This document shows, piece after piece, positions 13,231 through 25,000 of a stretch of DNA of 64,000 nucleotides (position 1 is its first letter; each line of letters starts with the position of its first letter). This DNA is from Heterobilharzia americana (Eukaryota > Platyhelminthes > Trematoda > Strigeidida > Schistosomatidae): the NCBI GenBank assembly GCA_944470555.2, contig OX104130.1, forward strand, positions 60,731,491-60,795,490. Direction: 5' to 3'. The notes below the pieces were generated by a model, which made no database searches, was not told where the DNA came from, and saw only the letters and a list, made by a program, of their open reading frames with translations. The position numbers were made by a program, and so were the translations under genes.

Positions 13231-14149
13231 TGACCCACCGGGGTTGAGCCGTTTTCGTCCATTCTGCCTTGTCCTCTTTTGACTACTTTCTACCACTTTT
13301 GAATCCTTTCTCAATTTCACTACCTTGTATCTCAGATCGTTCTCACTTTATGTACTGGTATGAGGTAGGAAAACTTGGAAATGTTACTATTGGCCTTGTT
13401 AGGAATTTGGTTAACGTAGTAACCTTCATTCATTGGTCTCTAGGTCTCCCGCATGTGGTTCACGTTGATCCAAGTATCAAATCATTTGGTATCCAGTCAT
13501 ACTGTAAATAAAAAGTGGAGTTATTCTGTTTTTATTACTTCACGCATTTGTTCGCCAGATCATCTGTCATTTGCATTTGCTGCATCGCCTTTCTAAGGAC
13601 TCATTGAGCGGTTTCAGACGGATTTTTCGTATCCAGTTTTCTTGACGGCAAGGTTTCCTCAGCTAGAACTACAATGACATCCTCTAAACTATTTGAACCA
13701 CTGTCTCCATTCCACAATCAGAACACTGTACGTTTATATTGTGTCATTGCATCTGATTCAGTATGTTAATTTTCGAAGTATCATATAGTTGAGTGTTTTT
13801 CTAAACTTTCGTCTTAGCGACTTTAGTCATTATTTTGAACCCTTTTATGGGCATATGTGTATTATTACCTTATACACCAGTAAGGAGATTAAGAAACATA
13901 CTTCGTATATTACTGCATCACTTCACCTTCCCAGAATTCGCAGTGTCATAGCAAAGTATTTGGTGTGTACTAAGATTTTGAAACTAAAAGTAATCATGAT
14001 TACGGAAATGTATTTAATAGTTCATGTAAATATTTGGTTACCGTTTTATGTAGCAATTGTTTATCCTCAATGTAGGCTTCACGTCTAAGTATCATGTAGA
14101 ACTTCTATATGAAACACTTGATCCTATAAACGTATATTAGAAACGTTAA

Positions 14150-15275
14150 AGGCTGTGTCTGAACACTCATGAGGGTGTTAGAGCCGATGGTGAGGTATCG
14201 GGTTAGTCGTGTATGTCGATTGATGTTCGTCAAGGATATCCTCTCTCTCTCCATTCTTATTTAGTTTTGTCTAGTCGTACTTATGGAAACCTCCCTCTCT
14301 TTATCTGACTACAGTGATTAACTTTATCACATAGGACCTCCTAGTAATCCCAGAGTACACAGATGAACAGTCCTGTGTAGTGAAGATGCTGATGAGATGC
14401 AAAGTCTTCTGGATACTTTAACTGGAAATTTGGAAATGTCTTGGGATGCAATCCTCACCATGCGAATGCAAGTTGTTACTCCGGAACTGGTTTGCGTTGG
14501 TGCGTCGTCCAACAGTGAGGAATGAAGTGGTTGGGCACGTTTAAAATAAAGATTCGGTTGGATTTTGCCAACGTACTCCGTTAATGGTTCCAGCGTAATA
14601 TCCGATTACCTACTAAGGGTCGAGTGTACTGCGCTTCAGTTCACTCTGTCCATCTATATGAGTGTAAAAATGGCCAGTAAAGGTAGAGGACATGTGAGGG
14701 CTTCTGATGTTTGACCACCATTGCCTTCGTAGCACAGGCCGTGTGTCGTGGTACCGCCACATCAGCGGCATAGTAGTGAGACGTATGATTTTAGGTAGAA
14801 GATGAGAGTCAGTTGCTGAGGTTTTGAGCTTTCGTTGCTTCAAATGGCTGAGGCATGTATGACGCATGTTTAGTAACTGTCTGCCTCGTCGCGCAATATT
14901 ATTTTAAGTGGACCTTGACTATAAAGAGGTTAAAGGTGATCAGATTAAGACATGCCGCCTCCGGGCGAAGTGTTCGGCTGTTGGTTTGAGCAATGCAAAG
15001 AAAAGTAGACTTCCCGGTCAGGATTACTGTGACAACCGAAATCGGTGGTTGGAGACTGTGGGTGGTCTGGCTCAGAATTGATGTAACTGGCATCGATTTT
15101 TCAACACATTGTCGTCATCTTATTCATCATGCTGAATTTCATCAATATCTTATTCTTTGTTCTCTTTTAGCAACTTTGTACTACTTTGGTTCCTTTTTTG
15201 TTATTCTTTTTGTGTGCTTACTACCTGTGTGTGTAATTTGAATTGTGGCCAGGTGAACGGTTACGAAGCATTTTC
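14150..15275 (+). pseudogene. Family A 3' half ending close to exon 2 (copy A5)
   Basis: Starts in the RT palm (a VLEPMVRYRVSRVCRLMFVKDI-like segment in place of VRAYGELS...VRQG), continues through SPFLFS, the fingers/thumb region near 14330-14520, an RVYCASVHSVHLYE-like block at about 14620-14660 and the C-terminal LLMFDHHCLRSTGRVSWYRH stretch (14690-14760, frame broken). It then runs through the 3' untranslated part to the terminal sequence (about 15240-15275) shared with the copy ending near 23030. The end lies about 130 bp before the exon 2 splice acceptor. Confidence 0.65.
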
Positions 15276-15400
15276 ATATATAGTTTGTCGTTTATATAGG
15301 CTATATGATGTATGTTAGAAATTGTTGAAGTAGTTTGTATCGTGGATATTCTGCTATCGCCTTCATTTTTTTTCACATCTGAGCTTTTAATTGTTTGTAG

Positions 15401-18400
15401 GAAACAAAATGTACATGGGACAAATCCGGAAAGAATTATTGGTTCTCCATTTTGGCCTCCTTTTAGTGGAGCTGCACCTGGAATAAACCTTAAAACCATT
15501 CCTTGTTCAACAGAACGTTATTCGTACAAGTTGGAAGGTCAGTCTTCGAATCTAAATGTCTTTCAACCTGACCCATCAAAGAGGAGCCACCGACATCAAC
15601 CAGCCCCACAGTTGTCTCGTATTTTAAGACCTAGGCGATTTGTCTGTCGAAAGTGTAAGAAAGCATTCCATCTTGAAGAGCAAGGTACAGAACTCTCCTC
15701 CACTGTTCTCACCGATCAGTTAGATCGTCGAACTTCGGATTCATCTGCTCTAAATTCAGATAGTGAAGTAAGTCACTGTCTTTTAAAAAGTGAATTTCCT
15801 GATCAAAATATGTTAGCATTGCTCAATGGGAATTCTCAGTCTATTCGCCATGTTACTCCTTCAATCATCCCTAAACTAAATGAGGAAATTGAAGCAACCA
15901 CGAGTGACTCATCGAAAGCCCATATTGTTTCTAGCACAGAGGTTCAACCAAAACCTAAGAAGCATTTGCGTTCAGAACAATCTCCTAAAACTTCAGAATC
16001 GTTAGAAACAAAATCGACCGTACTGAAAAAACGCAAAGTTGATGCTGTTCTTGAAAAGCCAAAGTTGAAAAAGATGAAGCTTAGTTCTCAAAAATCTACT
16101 GAGCAAGTTAATCTCAGTAGCGCGCCAGCATCTCTGATCACGGATCAAGTATCTGATTCTGTTGCACATTTTTCTACAGAGGGAGCTAAAAATCCTCCTG
16201 TTTCTCCAAACTCGGTCCCTAACCTACCTGTAGGTGATTCTTTATCACAGGAACAAATTCGTAGGAATCGCATCAAAGCTCAATATGTTTCTGTTGCTTC
16301 TCCTTTCCGTTTTCCTTTTGGGAAGAAGTCGAAAATTTCACACACTCAAGTTAGTGGAAGTTCAGGTTCTGTTAGTGATAGCAAAATAAAAAGTGAAGCA
16401 AATTCTAATCGTATGCAATCAGAAAAACCAGCTGTACATTCAGTAACATCTCCGAAACCGAATCTCTCCGGTGTACGACAGAATTCTCGATACCGTACTC
16501 GGACTCAACTTAACTCAGTTTCTATCGTTCCTGAACCATTAGATCTTCCAGATCCTGTGAACAGTATGGAAGAGTGTCCTCATACAAGTGAAGTTTCACC
16601 TCAACCTACTCAAGGTATTGATTCCTCTCAAAAGGAAAGCAATTCTTCTAACTTAAGCCCTCATATGTCGAGTTCACAAACAGTTTCATCAAAGGAGAAG
16701 CATTCAACTTCAGTGCAACTGACTTGCAAGATATCAACGTCCGGACACTCATCTATTTCCAACAATACTGGAATTTCAACCAGTGATGGTAATTTCTCTC
16801 CCCAAGGGCGTCGTAAAGCTTTTGATTATGAGAAACCAAAGAATAGATGGATGCGTGAAGCTCGAGCTAGAAGAGGTCAAGAAGAACGAAGTAATAGTCT
16901 TATGTCCTCTGCAACAAATCATGGTACAGCTTCATCCAATAGTACAGATATGGATTACTTCACTGCGACCAATGTGCAGTCTTCTAGTTTAGGTCGACTT
17001 AGAATAAGGTCGGGTGATGGACTGAGTGCTACTTCTAATGAAACTGCGTCAAAAGTCAGCAACAGTGCTTTACCAAAAGCCAAACTTCCTAATGGGCCTT
17101 TAAATAACCGTAGCACCGAACTAACGGATTGTTCACAAATTGAAAAATATTCAAACGATGTTGACCATGTTTCTGCGTCAATATCTCATGTATCTCCTTG
17201 TTTGCCTTCGTCTACTGAAAACTCTGGTCTTACCCTTCCTGTTTTAAAAATTAAAATTAATCGGAGTCGGCAACCTTCCAGTTGCTCAAAAAGTGCACCA
17301 ACACAGTATGAAGTAGTTAAATTCCAAGCAACGGATATACCTTCAGAAACAGCTGTGTCAGCTTCTGAGGTTTCTAATGAAGAAGCTTGTTCAATCGCAA
17401 ATGCAGATACTTCATCTTCTCCGGTCTCAAAGTCAGATATTCCTTGTAACGGAGTGTGTTCACCATCATCGTCTCCATCCGTTGAATCTTCGAAAAAAGG
17501 ATTTACTGGCGATAGTTCAGTAGTATCAGGTCCTTTAGTGAAGCACTGTAAGTTAACCGATGGCAGTGTTTTCCGTGTTGGTGATCTTGTCTGGAGTAAA
17601 CTTTCAGGTTGGCCCTACTGGCCTGCACAAATTACTAGTATACAACGTGTAACTGGTACTGAAACCGACTCATCAAGTCCTGAACAAGAAAAACTTAAAA
17701 TAGATTCCCAAGAAAAATTGCCTCCTATTTCAACAACAGAACAAGGTTGTTATACTGCATGCCTTCATTGGTTTGCTTGGCATCAGGTTTCTTATATGCC
17801 ATGTGATAAGCTATTTCATTTTCTCGAGCATTGTAAGCGGTTTGACAATAAAAAGAAACGCGGGGTTTTTCGACAAGCAGTTAATGAAGCAAAACAAGCT
17901 TCAGAAAAAAGACAAGAAATTCATCCTAGTGACAGTGGAAGTGAATGGGAGCACGAAGCAGTAGGCGATACATGTGGACAACCTGCCATTGACCAACCTT
18001 CCGAAACTTGTATCACTGACAGTTCTAAACAATCTCTTGAAATCTCTCAACCGGAATCGTCATTCCTTGTATCTGATGCGAACCTTGCCCAAGAAGCGGA
18101 TACTATTACAACAACTACTACAAGGATGAATATATCTCCTTCTTCCAAAATAAAAAAAGGTAAACGCAAAGATAGTCACAGCAAACGAAAAAGTTCAGTA
18201 ACCTGTACAATTGTCGATTCTTTGAATACATCTCTGGGTACAGCAACTACAAGCGAGCAAAACCACCAGAATGTTATATCAAAAACACTTAAGTCCCGTA
18301 CAGTATCTAGACGTGGATCAAAACGTCAAGGTCAAAGTATTATGTCTAATAATTCTGAAGAGGGGAATTTGTCATCAAACGAATATGATTCTTTAACAAG

Positions 18401-19343
18401 CTCTGAGTCTAGCGTTCGCTTAAAGATAATCCTTTCAAAGCCTAAATCGAAAAGTAGACTTAATCGTACCGAGATTGTGAGAAATGAAACGCAGAGTCCT
18501 CACAAAAATGAGGTGCATAGCTCCTGTTCAGAGAATTTGGACCTTCTAATCGCTGAAAACAATCAACCACAAACTGTCATAGACTCATCTACTCAAGCAT
18601 TGGAAGATCCAAATACTTCTGAACCTAATCAGAAATCAAATTTATCAACTACTGGTTCACAAGATATGGACAGAAGTTTTAGTGCTACACATTCAGAACT
18701 CTTGACGCAATTTCCACATGTATTTCCTGATCTTAAAGTTTCAGGTATTCTTTCTGACACTGTCGACATACCTACATTTTCTGAGGATGAATCTGAAGAG
18801 GAAGATGCTGGTCGTCTGATAATTGACCCTGATGTAATGGCTTCAGTCAATGTCCCATTATCAACTAATAATCATTACATAACCGAGAGTTTGAAACAAG
18901 AACCAGATATTCTTCGAGAGGATTTGTACAGTCTTTCTTCTACAAGTTTGTCCTACAATCGGGAGCCACCACCACAACATACCTTTGGTAATGTTCATTC
19001 ATACTCGCAAGCTTCTTTAGCCTCTATTTCAGATCATCCAGTACCGAGTTTCGTAACTCCAGTTTACTCGTCGTCTGATTCATTTCCACATCACTCATAT
19101 AATTCTTCAGCATATTCTACTGAATGCTTGATATCCCAATCAGTTCCAGTTTATCCACTTCTTACTCAATCATCAATAGCATCCACTGTTTCAAGATTAT
19201 CATCCCCTCATTTGAAAGCATCAGATTTATCTAACTTACCAATTCCCGACAGAACTTCATATTTTCAGTCTAGTCATCTTAGAGTCCCATCAACTACAGC
19301 TCAAACTGTGCCTTATATAACCACTGAATATTCCACTTTATAA
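15401..19343 (+). CDS. PWWP2A/B-like chromatin protein, terminal coding exon with PWWP domain
   Basis: Predicted residues 51-1364 of the joined protein; stop TAA at 19341. Residues 126-137 read LRPRRFVCRKCK, the hallmark LRPRxxxCxxCK motif of PWWP2A/B (Cys133, Cys136). Residues 225-265 are a Lys-rich, nuclear-localisation-like stretch. The PWWP domain spans about 775-905: VGDLVWSKLSGWPYWPAQ (P-Y-W-P at 789-792), a 40-residue loop longer than in vertebrates, then CLHWFAWHQVSYMPCDKL and RFDNKKKRGVFRQAVNEA, which mirrors RFNKKRKGLYRKAITEA in the human protein. Unlike the vertebrate proteins, which end soon after the PWWP, about 450 Ser/Thr-rich residues follow, with an acidic patch SEDESEEED near 1175. 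The frame is intact for 3.9 kb among dead repeats, strong evidence of a functional gene. PWWP domains usually read methylated histone H3 plus DNA; the exact target here is unknown. The acceptor choice (15401) rests on frame and homology. Confidence 0.92.
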
Positions 19344-20800
19344 TAGTAAGTTATTTTGCTTTAATTTCCTTTTTACTAATCTAAATTGTTCATACTTCGG
19401 TTATGGTTAATGTGAACGTAGGTCTTTCCAAAAACTTGGGACCAAAATACACTCATGGATTAGTTCATTACACCCTGTATGATGATTCAATATGAAAGTA
19501 AACCGAAGGGTAGATTGATGATCTGGATAAAAGTCTGAAAGCTATGCGTTTACGATTTTCAAGTTATAGAATAATCAAATTTCAGACAGATCGCGTACGT
19601 TTAAGTCATTGACATCAATTCTGGTATTTGTTCGTGAAGCTCATTGATTTAGGTAGTTGACTTTCAGCCAATGGGTCACAGATTCGAACATCACTCTACT
19701 TACTGAGGTTTGAGTAGCCAGGAAGTATTAGATCCGTTCAAAGATGCATTTCTGCTTGGGTTGTTTATTGGTGTCGAAACCACCCCCTAGAATGACTACA
19801 TCTGAATGTTTCACTTGATATAACAGTACTGACAATTCTTTGTAACACTTCCGATTTCATTGGCGCAGGTACATCCATACATCTTCACAAGTTAGAACCC
19901 CACCCAACCTACCATGGTCTAGGCATCCAGGCAGTATCATTATTTCTCAAACAATGAGTGTGGTTCATCGCCTACTCCACAAATGCACACGTAGTTTCCT
20001 AGCTAATTTCGAAATCAAATTCCTCATCGTAATCATCATACTGAATTTACCTATAGTCACACTTCTTGTTCGCTTTACACTACTTTCTGCCACCACTTTG
20101 ACTACTTCCGCGTTTCTCTGTTTCATATTGGTGGGTCCCTACTTTGATGTGTTGATATGATTCGTGCCAATCTGAACTGTTACGCCGTAATGTTAGGTCA
20201 CATGTGGATTCTGACTGACATATATAAGTACTGCTGTAGTGACTTTCAAGTGACAAGTGAATTTTGGTCAGACACGTATGGAACGTCTCTATCTTTCGAT
20301 GTTTTCTCGTGGCAGTAATCATATCATCCCTTGTTGTTTGGTTTTTGGGACTGCCTAATATAATGGAATGGAAAGATTTTATAGTATTTTGAAAAAAACA
20401 TGAATTACCTGATTTTCATCTCTATGAATTTTTGGATATTAGTCAATGTGAGTTCTGCTTCGATTTTTGTCCATGATCCTATAATTGGCGGTAAACTGAT
20501 TAAGGTTACGTGGCTGACCATCTGTTGCGTGCGTTTGCAATACTTACCAAACATACGCGGTTATGCTATTGATGCACAGTTGCCTCATTAAGTAATTTCT
20601 TTTATTTATTTTGTAGGTGAGTTGAACTTTCTTAACACTGAAGAAAGTATTTTACAATAGTAGTTTTATGTAACCGGGTTTTAGCTGAAGTGTAAATCAC
20701 TGAGTTTGGCCTACCTGTTAACTGGTTCTCTGGTTGTGTCATACCTGTTCTACTGAGTAAAACACCTAAGAATAAGAATCGTATGCATTAGAATCCCTGC
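19344..20800 (+). other. 3' flank of the PWWP2-like gene with a delta SINE fragment
   Basis: Two bases after the stop codon lies A^GTAAGT (19346), a near-perfect splice donor, so the 3' UTR may continue in a downstream exon. A candidate acceptor, a T-rich tract ending TTTTGTAG, lies near 20615. I find no AATAAA by eye between the stop and about 23075. Positions 19650-19750 and 19880-19940 are + strand fragments of the tRNA-like delta repeat (GTTGACTTTCAGCCAATGGG followed by a B-box-like TTCGAAC). Nothing else recognised. Confidence 0.5.
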
Positions 20801-20804
20801 ATAA

Positions 20805-23035
20805 CTTTGTCTTTGGATAATGACAACACGTTGGTTCGTGTGCGTCTATGTCTTTGTTACAGTGGACGTGGGAAACAACAAGACCATTGCGGATACAGCT
20901 TGATAGTAAAAGCACTAAGGCTGCTTTCAGTGAAAAACCTGCTCGACAGTTATCGGGATAGAACAATATCGCTCATTCAGAAGAACCTTGGTGTCGTCTT
21001 CAGGCTGCCGTAAAAACAGCATTGAAGACTGCAGCCGACTCTTAAATAGTGGTTAAAAAAAGCCAGTGGGTCTCAATGGCGTCTTCTGAATTAACGGATG
21101 CACGCGAACTCATTTCTGCAGGCTCCAAGTGCAATGAAGAGCGAACGCAACTCACACGCAAATCGAAAAAAAGTCTACGCAATGGCTGCGAACCGTGGTG
21201 GGCAGCAAAGACTGAAGAGACGGAAAAGAAAGTGGTGACAGGTAACATAGGACAGTTATTTAAACTTAGCCAGGAAAATGGAGCGAAAATGTCAATGGTT
21301 AGTGGAACGGTAGAACAGAAGGATGGGTCTGCGATTAACTTGCATGGGGGATGGCTGGGATGAAGGGTGGGATACTTCTAGGAGCAGTTCAAATAGCCTC
21401 CAGCTACTATCTCACTGCCTATTATCCAATCGGAATAGAACATCGAGATAAGACCCCCAACACTTGCAGAAATCGGTAAAGCTGTAAACAATCTGAAACA
21501 AGGAGGAGCAGCAGATCCCGGCAGACTAGCACCATGGGTATTTAAGGATGGTGGTAGAGAATTACTCGTCAGATTAACGGGTGCATGGGAGTTAAATATG
21601 ATCCCCTCTCACCGGTCTCAATCACTGATTGTCTCAGTCTTCGAGGAAGGTGATAGTTTCGTTTATGGAGGAATAAGTCTGACGAAAATAGTGTCTAAGA
21701 TTTTAGATTCTATAATCATTGGACACCTGAGTGGAGCTCAGGAACAGCAAACGTGAGAAGACCGGATAGACTTCAAATCTGTCCGTGTGTGTCGACCAAA
21801 TATTGACACTTCGCTAGGCTGTAGGACACAGGCAGACTTATCTACGCCTGACACTGGGTGTGTTTCTCGACCTAATACTGGCGTCCCACTTCGTTGATCA
21901 AGAGGTCTAATGACAGTGTGTCTCACCAAAAGGAGTGCTGAGTAAGTACACCACTCTGCTGAAGGTTTATTACACGAACACCTGTGAGCGTGTTAAAACC
22001 TGTTGTAATTTGTCAAGTGAAGTATGTACTCCAAGTGGTGTCCTTCAAGGGGCTCGCTGTCTCCATTCCTGTTCAATTCAGTCACAGACGTACACATAGA
22101 GGTCTCCTTTTTGTAGTGTGATTTCACAGAGATTGGTCTTATCACGGGAGAATCCTTGGTAGATCTAGAGTAAGGAGATAATGAAGTCCTATTAGGTAAG
22201 GATGCTGACGTGATGGATTGCTCTAAACACGTTGATTAGAAAATTAAGAATGTTCGGGATGCATTTCTCAGCACTCAAACACAATTTGTTGCTCTAAGAC
22301 TGCCCTGTCTAACAATAGAGTGTGAAGTGGTTGAACACATTGACCACTTCATTTACCTGGGAAGTGAGATCAGTTCTGGTGGGTCTTTGACGGATGAAAT
22401 CTCTGCACAGATACAAAAGGCTGATTTGACTTTTCTCATTTACGCCATCTATGGCACCTCCGTGATATCTGATTGCTCATTAAGAATTGAGTGTACTGTG
22501 CTGCAATTTACTCTGTTCTTCTGCATGGCTATGAAAAATGGCCACTAAAAGTGGAGGACATGAGAAAGCTTCTGGTGTTTGACCATTGTTTCCTTCGTTG
22601 CATAGGGTGTGTGTCATGGTGCCCCCACACCACTGGCGTAGTAGGCAGACGCATAGTTTTAGGTAGATGAGAGTCAGTTGTTGAGGTTTTGAGTCTTTAT
22701 TGCTTCAGATGACTAGGACATGTGTTACGCATGTGTAGTCACTGTATGCCTCTTCGCGCAGTGTTATCTAAAGTAGGTTAGAGCATGACTCAGAATCGAC
22801 CTTAGTGGTGTAGATGTATCCACACGTTATCCTCATCTTAGTCGTTATACCTGAATTCAGGATTTTCTCATCCCTCGTTTCTCTCTTTTAATGTTGTCCA
22901 TTAATTTTGGTTGAGTTTTACCTCTTTCTTCATCTTTTATGTTACTGCCTTGTTACTTGTTGTGCTGATATCAGGTGTGGCAACATGAACCGTTGTTAAG
23001 TAATGCCTAGTTGTAGGTTGATATTGATTTGATGG
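20805..23035 (+). pseudogene. Family A retroposon relic (copy A6)
   Basis: Begins in the end of the endonuclease (LCLCYSGRGKQQDHCG). At 21049-21363 there is an open stretch with VSMASSELTDARELISAGS, then CEPWWAAKTEETEK and the QLFKLSQENG block, the known linker order of this family. RT blocks follow at about 21460-21720 (EIGKAVNNLKQGGAADPG, then SQSLIVSVFEEG and ISLTKIVSKILDSIIIGHL), SLSPFLFNSVTDV near 22050-22090 and HFIYLGSEIS...DEISAQIQKADLTF at 22340-22440. The 3' tail ends about 23035. Stops and frameshifts throughout; the YADD region is lost. Confidence 0.75.
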
Positions 23036-23309
23036 ATAAGTTTTGAATTGGTCAAAAAGGATCGAATTTTCAGAATAAAATGAAGTAATTTTATTTCACG
23101 AATGTTCCTCAGCCACATTCAGTAAGGTAACCTAAAATAAGCAAGTCAATCATATTAAGTTGTGCATCGAAATCGTTGCTAATCTATGTACAAGAATTGT
23201 GCGGAGGAGTAACACTAGCTAACAAATTATCTGACATCCGAAGAAATGACATCTATACGATTAAGACCAACTCAGTGAGTTGGAATCACTTAGTCAGCAA
23301 AATAAAGGT

Positions 23310-23460
23310 AGTATTCATCATGGACTGACATCAGTCGAGGAACCATTGAAAACCTAGGAGTACTGGACAGCTGTTTCGTCCTAGTGTGGGACTCCTCAGT
23401 AGCCACGTACCTACGACACAACTTATGTCAGTCAGTGATGAATACTACCTCAAAATTAAA
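23310..23460 (-). repeat. Family beta repeat with hammerhead core (copy beta-1)
   Basis: On the - strand, 23361-23402 reads CTGAGGAG, a GTCC/GGAC stem with a CACACTA loop, then GAAAC, AGCTGTC. This matches the hammerhead core consensus (CUGANGA, stem II, GAAA, very short palindromic stem III ending in the GUC cleavage triplet). The pairing for stem I is weak in this copy. The tail (CTGACATCAGT...) lies to the left, and a second tail in + orientation follows directly at 23420-23460, giving an inverted arrangement. Confidence 0.65.
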
Positions 23461-23689
23461 ATCCCCATTTATCTCAAAACCAAATTACATAATTAGCATG
23501 AAACAAGATCGGTTTACAGTCATTGTGGAAGTGAGAAACTAACTATACTCTTTGTCTGTATTTAACGGTCCAGTTGAAATCTTTTATAGCAATCCATTTT
23601 GCTAGACAAAGTAGTCGACGTATTTTATGAACCTTTAATATTTTAGAAGCATCATAAGTATAATCTTGTTCTTGCCTGTCTATGAGGTG
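23461..23689. other. Unassigned spacer
   Basis: Low-complexity AT-rich sequence between a beta repeat and a family A copy. Nothing recognised. Confidence 0.3.
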
Positions 23690-25000
23690 CCTGTCTACTA
23701 ATTCCATCCATCCAAATCAACATAGGACCAGGCATTGTTGCATAACGGTTCGAGTTGCCACACCTCATATCAGTACATCAAATAAAAGGCAGTAAAGTGG
23801 AAGATGAAATAAAAATTCAGTCAAAAGAAATATAAACGAAAGAAAAGGAAGAATGACAAAATGGTGAGATTCGGTGCAGTGTTAAGATGAGGATAATGTG
23901 TGCATGCATCTGCACCACTGACATCGGTTCTGAGCCATATCACCTAGAGTCTTCAACCACTGGTTCCTCTTGTCCCGCGAACCCCGACCGGCTAGTCTGC
24001 ATAGCCCCCTACATGGTTCAAATCAACAGTCAAAGACTTCATACATTAGTGCCATGATTTAGTCTGGCCACCTCGAACCTTTTTCCAGCCTAGACCTACT
24101 TCGGCCAATATTGTGTGACGGGGCAGACGGCGATTAGACACATGTAACACGTATCCCAGCCGTCTCAGTCGATGAAGGTTCACAACCGCGTCAACTGATT
24201 TACCTCTTCCCTCTAAAACTCTACACCTAATTTCCGCGTTACTCACGTGGTGACACCATGGAATTGTTATGGTTTCGAAGCGCTAATGGTATATGTATAT
24301 ATTCCGAAACGAATATAATGCGTGCCCTCAGCTGATAGCTAACTTGGTACGCAAGAAACACTGACAGCGACCCGGGACGAATAACGAGAAGACCGAAGCT
24401 GGCAGATGGGAGAGTGTATCACTCCGAGAATATAATAACAATGAATCAATCCAAAACATGTGAATGAGTATACACATGAAAAATGACCTTGTCCGGAATC
24501 GGAGAAATCCGCATAGTAAGATTAAAAGTTAACCAATCGGCGAATTACTTTACAATGGGGGCAGAAATAGATTATTAGTCATACCGTAAAAATAATGTGG
24601 GAATGATACGTTAAAATGTTCGGATCAATAACAATGTTTTATACAAAACTGGAGCATCACAACAGGAATACGGCCTATACTACTAAGCAATGGTGGTCAA
24701 ATACTTGAAGCCTTCTCGTGTCTTCCACCCTCAATGGCCATGTTTCACAGCCGTACGGTAGAACAGAGCGGACTTCTGCGCAGTACATGCGACTCTTAAT
24801 AGACAATCGGATATTGGGGCGACGCCACAGGTGGCGTAAATTGGCAAAAGCCAACCGAGCCTTTTGTATTCATGCTCAAATTTCATCGGTCACTGAGCCA
24901 CCAGGGCTGATCCTACTTCCCAGGTAATTGAAGTGGTCAACACGGTCAATCACTTCACTTTCTATTGTTAGCCGAGACACCGGTGAAGACTAATCCTGGA
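23690..25000 (-). pseudogene. Family A 3' end, - strand, split by a solo LTR (copy A7)
   Basis: Read on the - strand: the RT thumb and RVYCAEVRSVL-like segment lie at about 24950-24670, and the element resumes after the LTR insertion at 24264. The C-terminal block SNAEIRCRVLEGRGKSVDAVVNLHRLRRLGYVLHV...GWKKVRGGQTKSWH is open over 24046-24246. The 3' untranslated part runs to about 23690. The C-terminal block preserves the pattern of the family well and shows what the 3' end of the polyprotein looks like. Confidence 0.75.
24265..24664. mobile_element. 400-bp solo LTR with 5-bp target duplication
   Basis: Sequence begins TGTTATGG and ends ATCACAACA, so the termini are TGTT...AACA, the inverted TG...CA ends expected of an LTR. 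It is flanked on both sides by GGAAT (24260-24264 and 24665-24669). Removing the 400 bp plus one GGAAT restores continuity of the family A element in which it sits. A 5-bp duplication fits Gypsy/BEL-type LTR retrotransposons. No internal coding part is present, so it is a solo LTR left by LTR-LTR recombination, or a small non-autonomous element. Orientation not determined. Confidence 0.8.

Larger units (their letters stand above)
3109..15400 (+). other. 12.3-kb phase-2 intron of the PWWP2-like gene, filled with dead repeats
   Basis: The donor is CAGG^GTAGGG at 3109; the acceptor is a pyrimidine-rich tract ending TTGTTTGTAG at 15391-15400. The reading frame joins exactly (2 + 1 bases of a Gly codon). 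From 3113 to about 5330 no gene or recognised repeat is visible. From 5.3 to 10.1 kb it carries family A retroposon relics, from 11.4 to 12.2 kb tRNA-like repeats, then a TA tract, and from 12.9 to 15.3 kb more family A pieces, the last ending only about 130 bp before the acceptor. Region 10.1-11.4 kb and 13.2-14.1 kb show nothing I can name. An EST or RNA-seq junction would settle the splice sites. Confidence 0.8.

Noticed and set aside
13269..14088. Two + frames of 80 and 99 codons before copy A5
   Set aside because: No domain, no conserved pattern, AT-rich chance frames.
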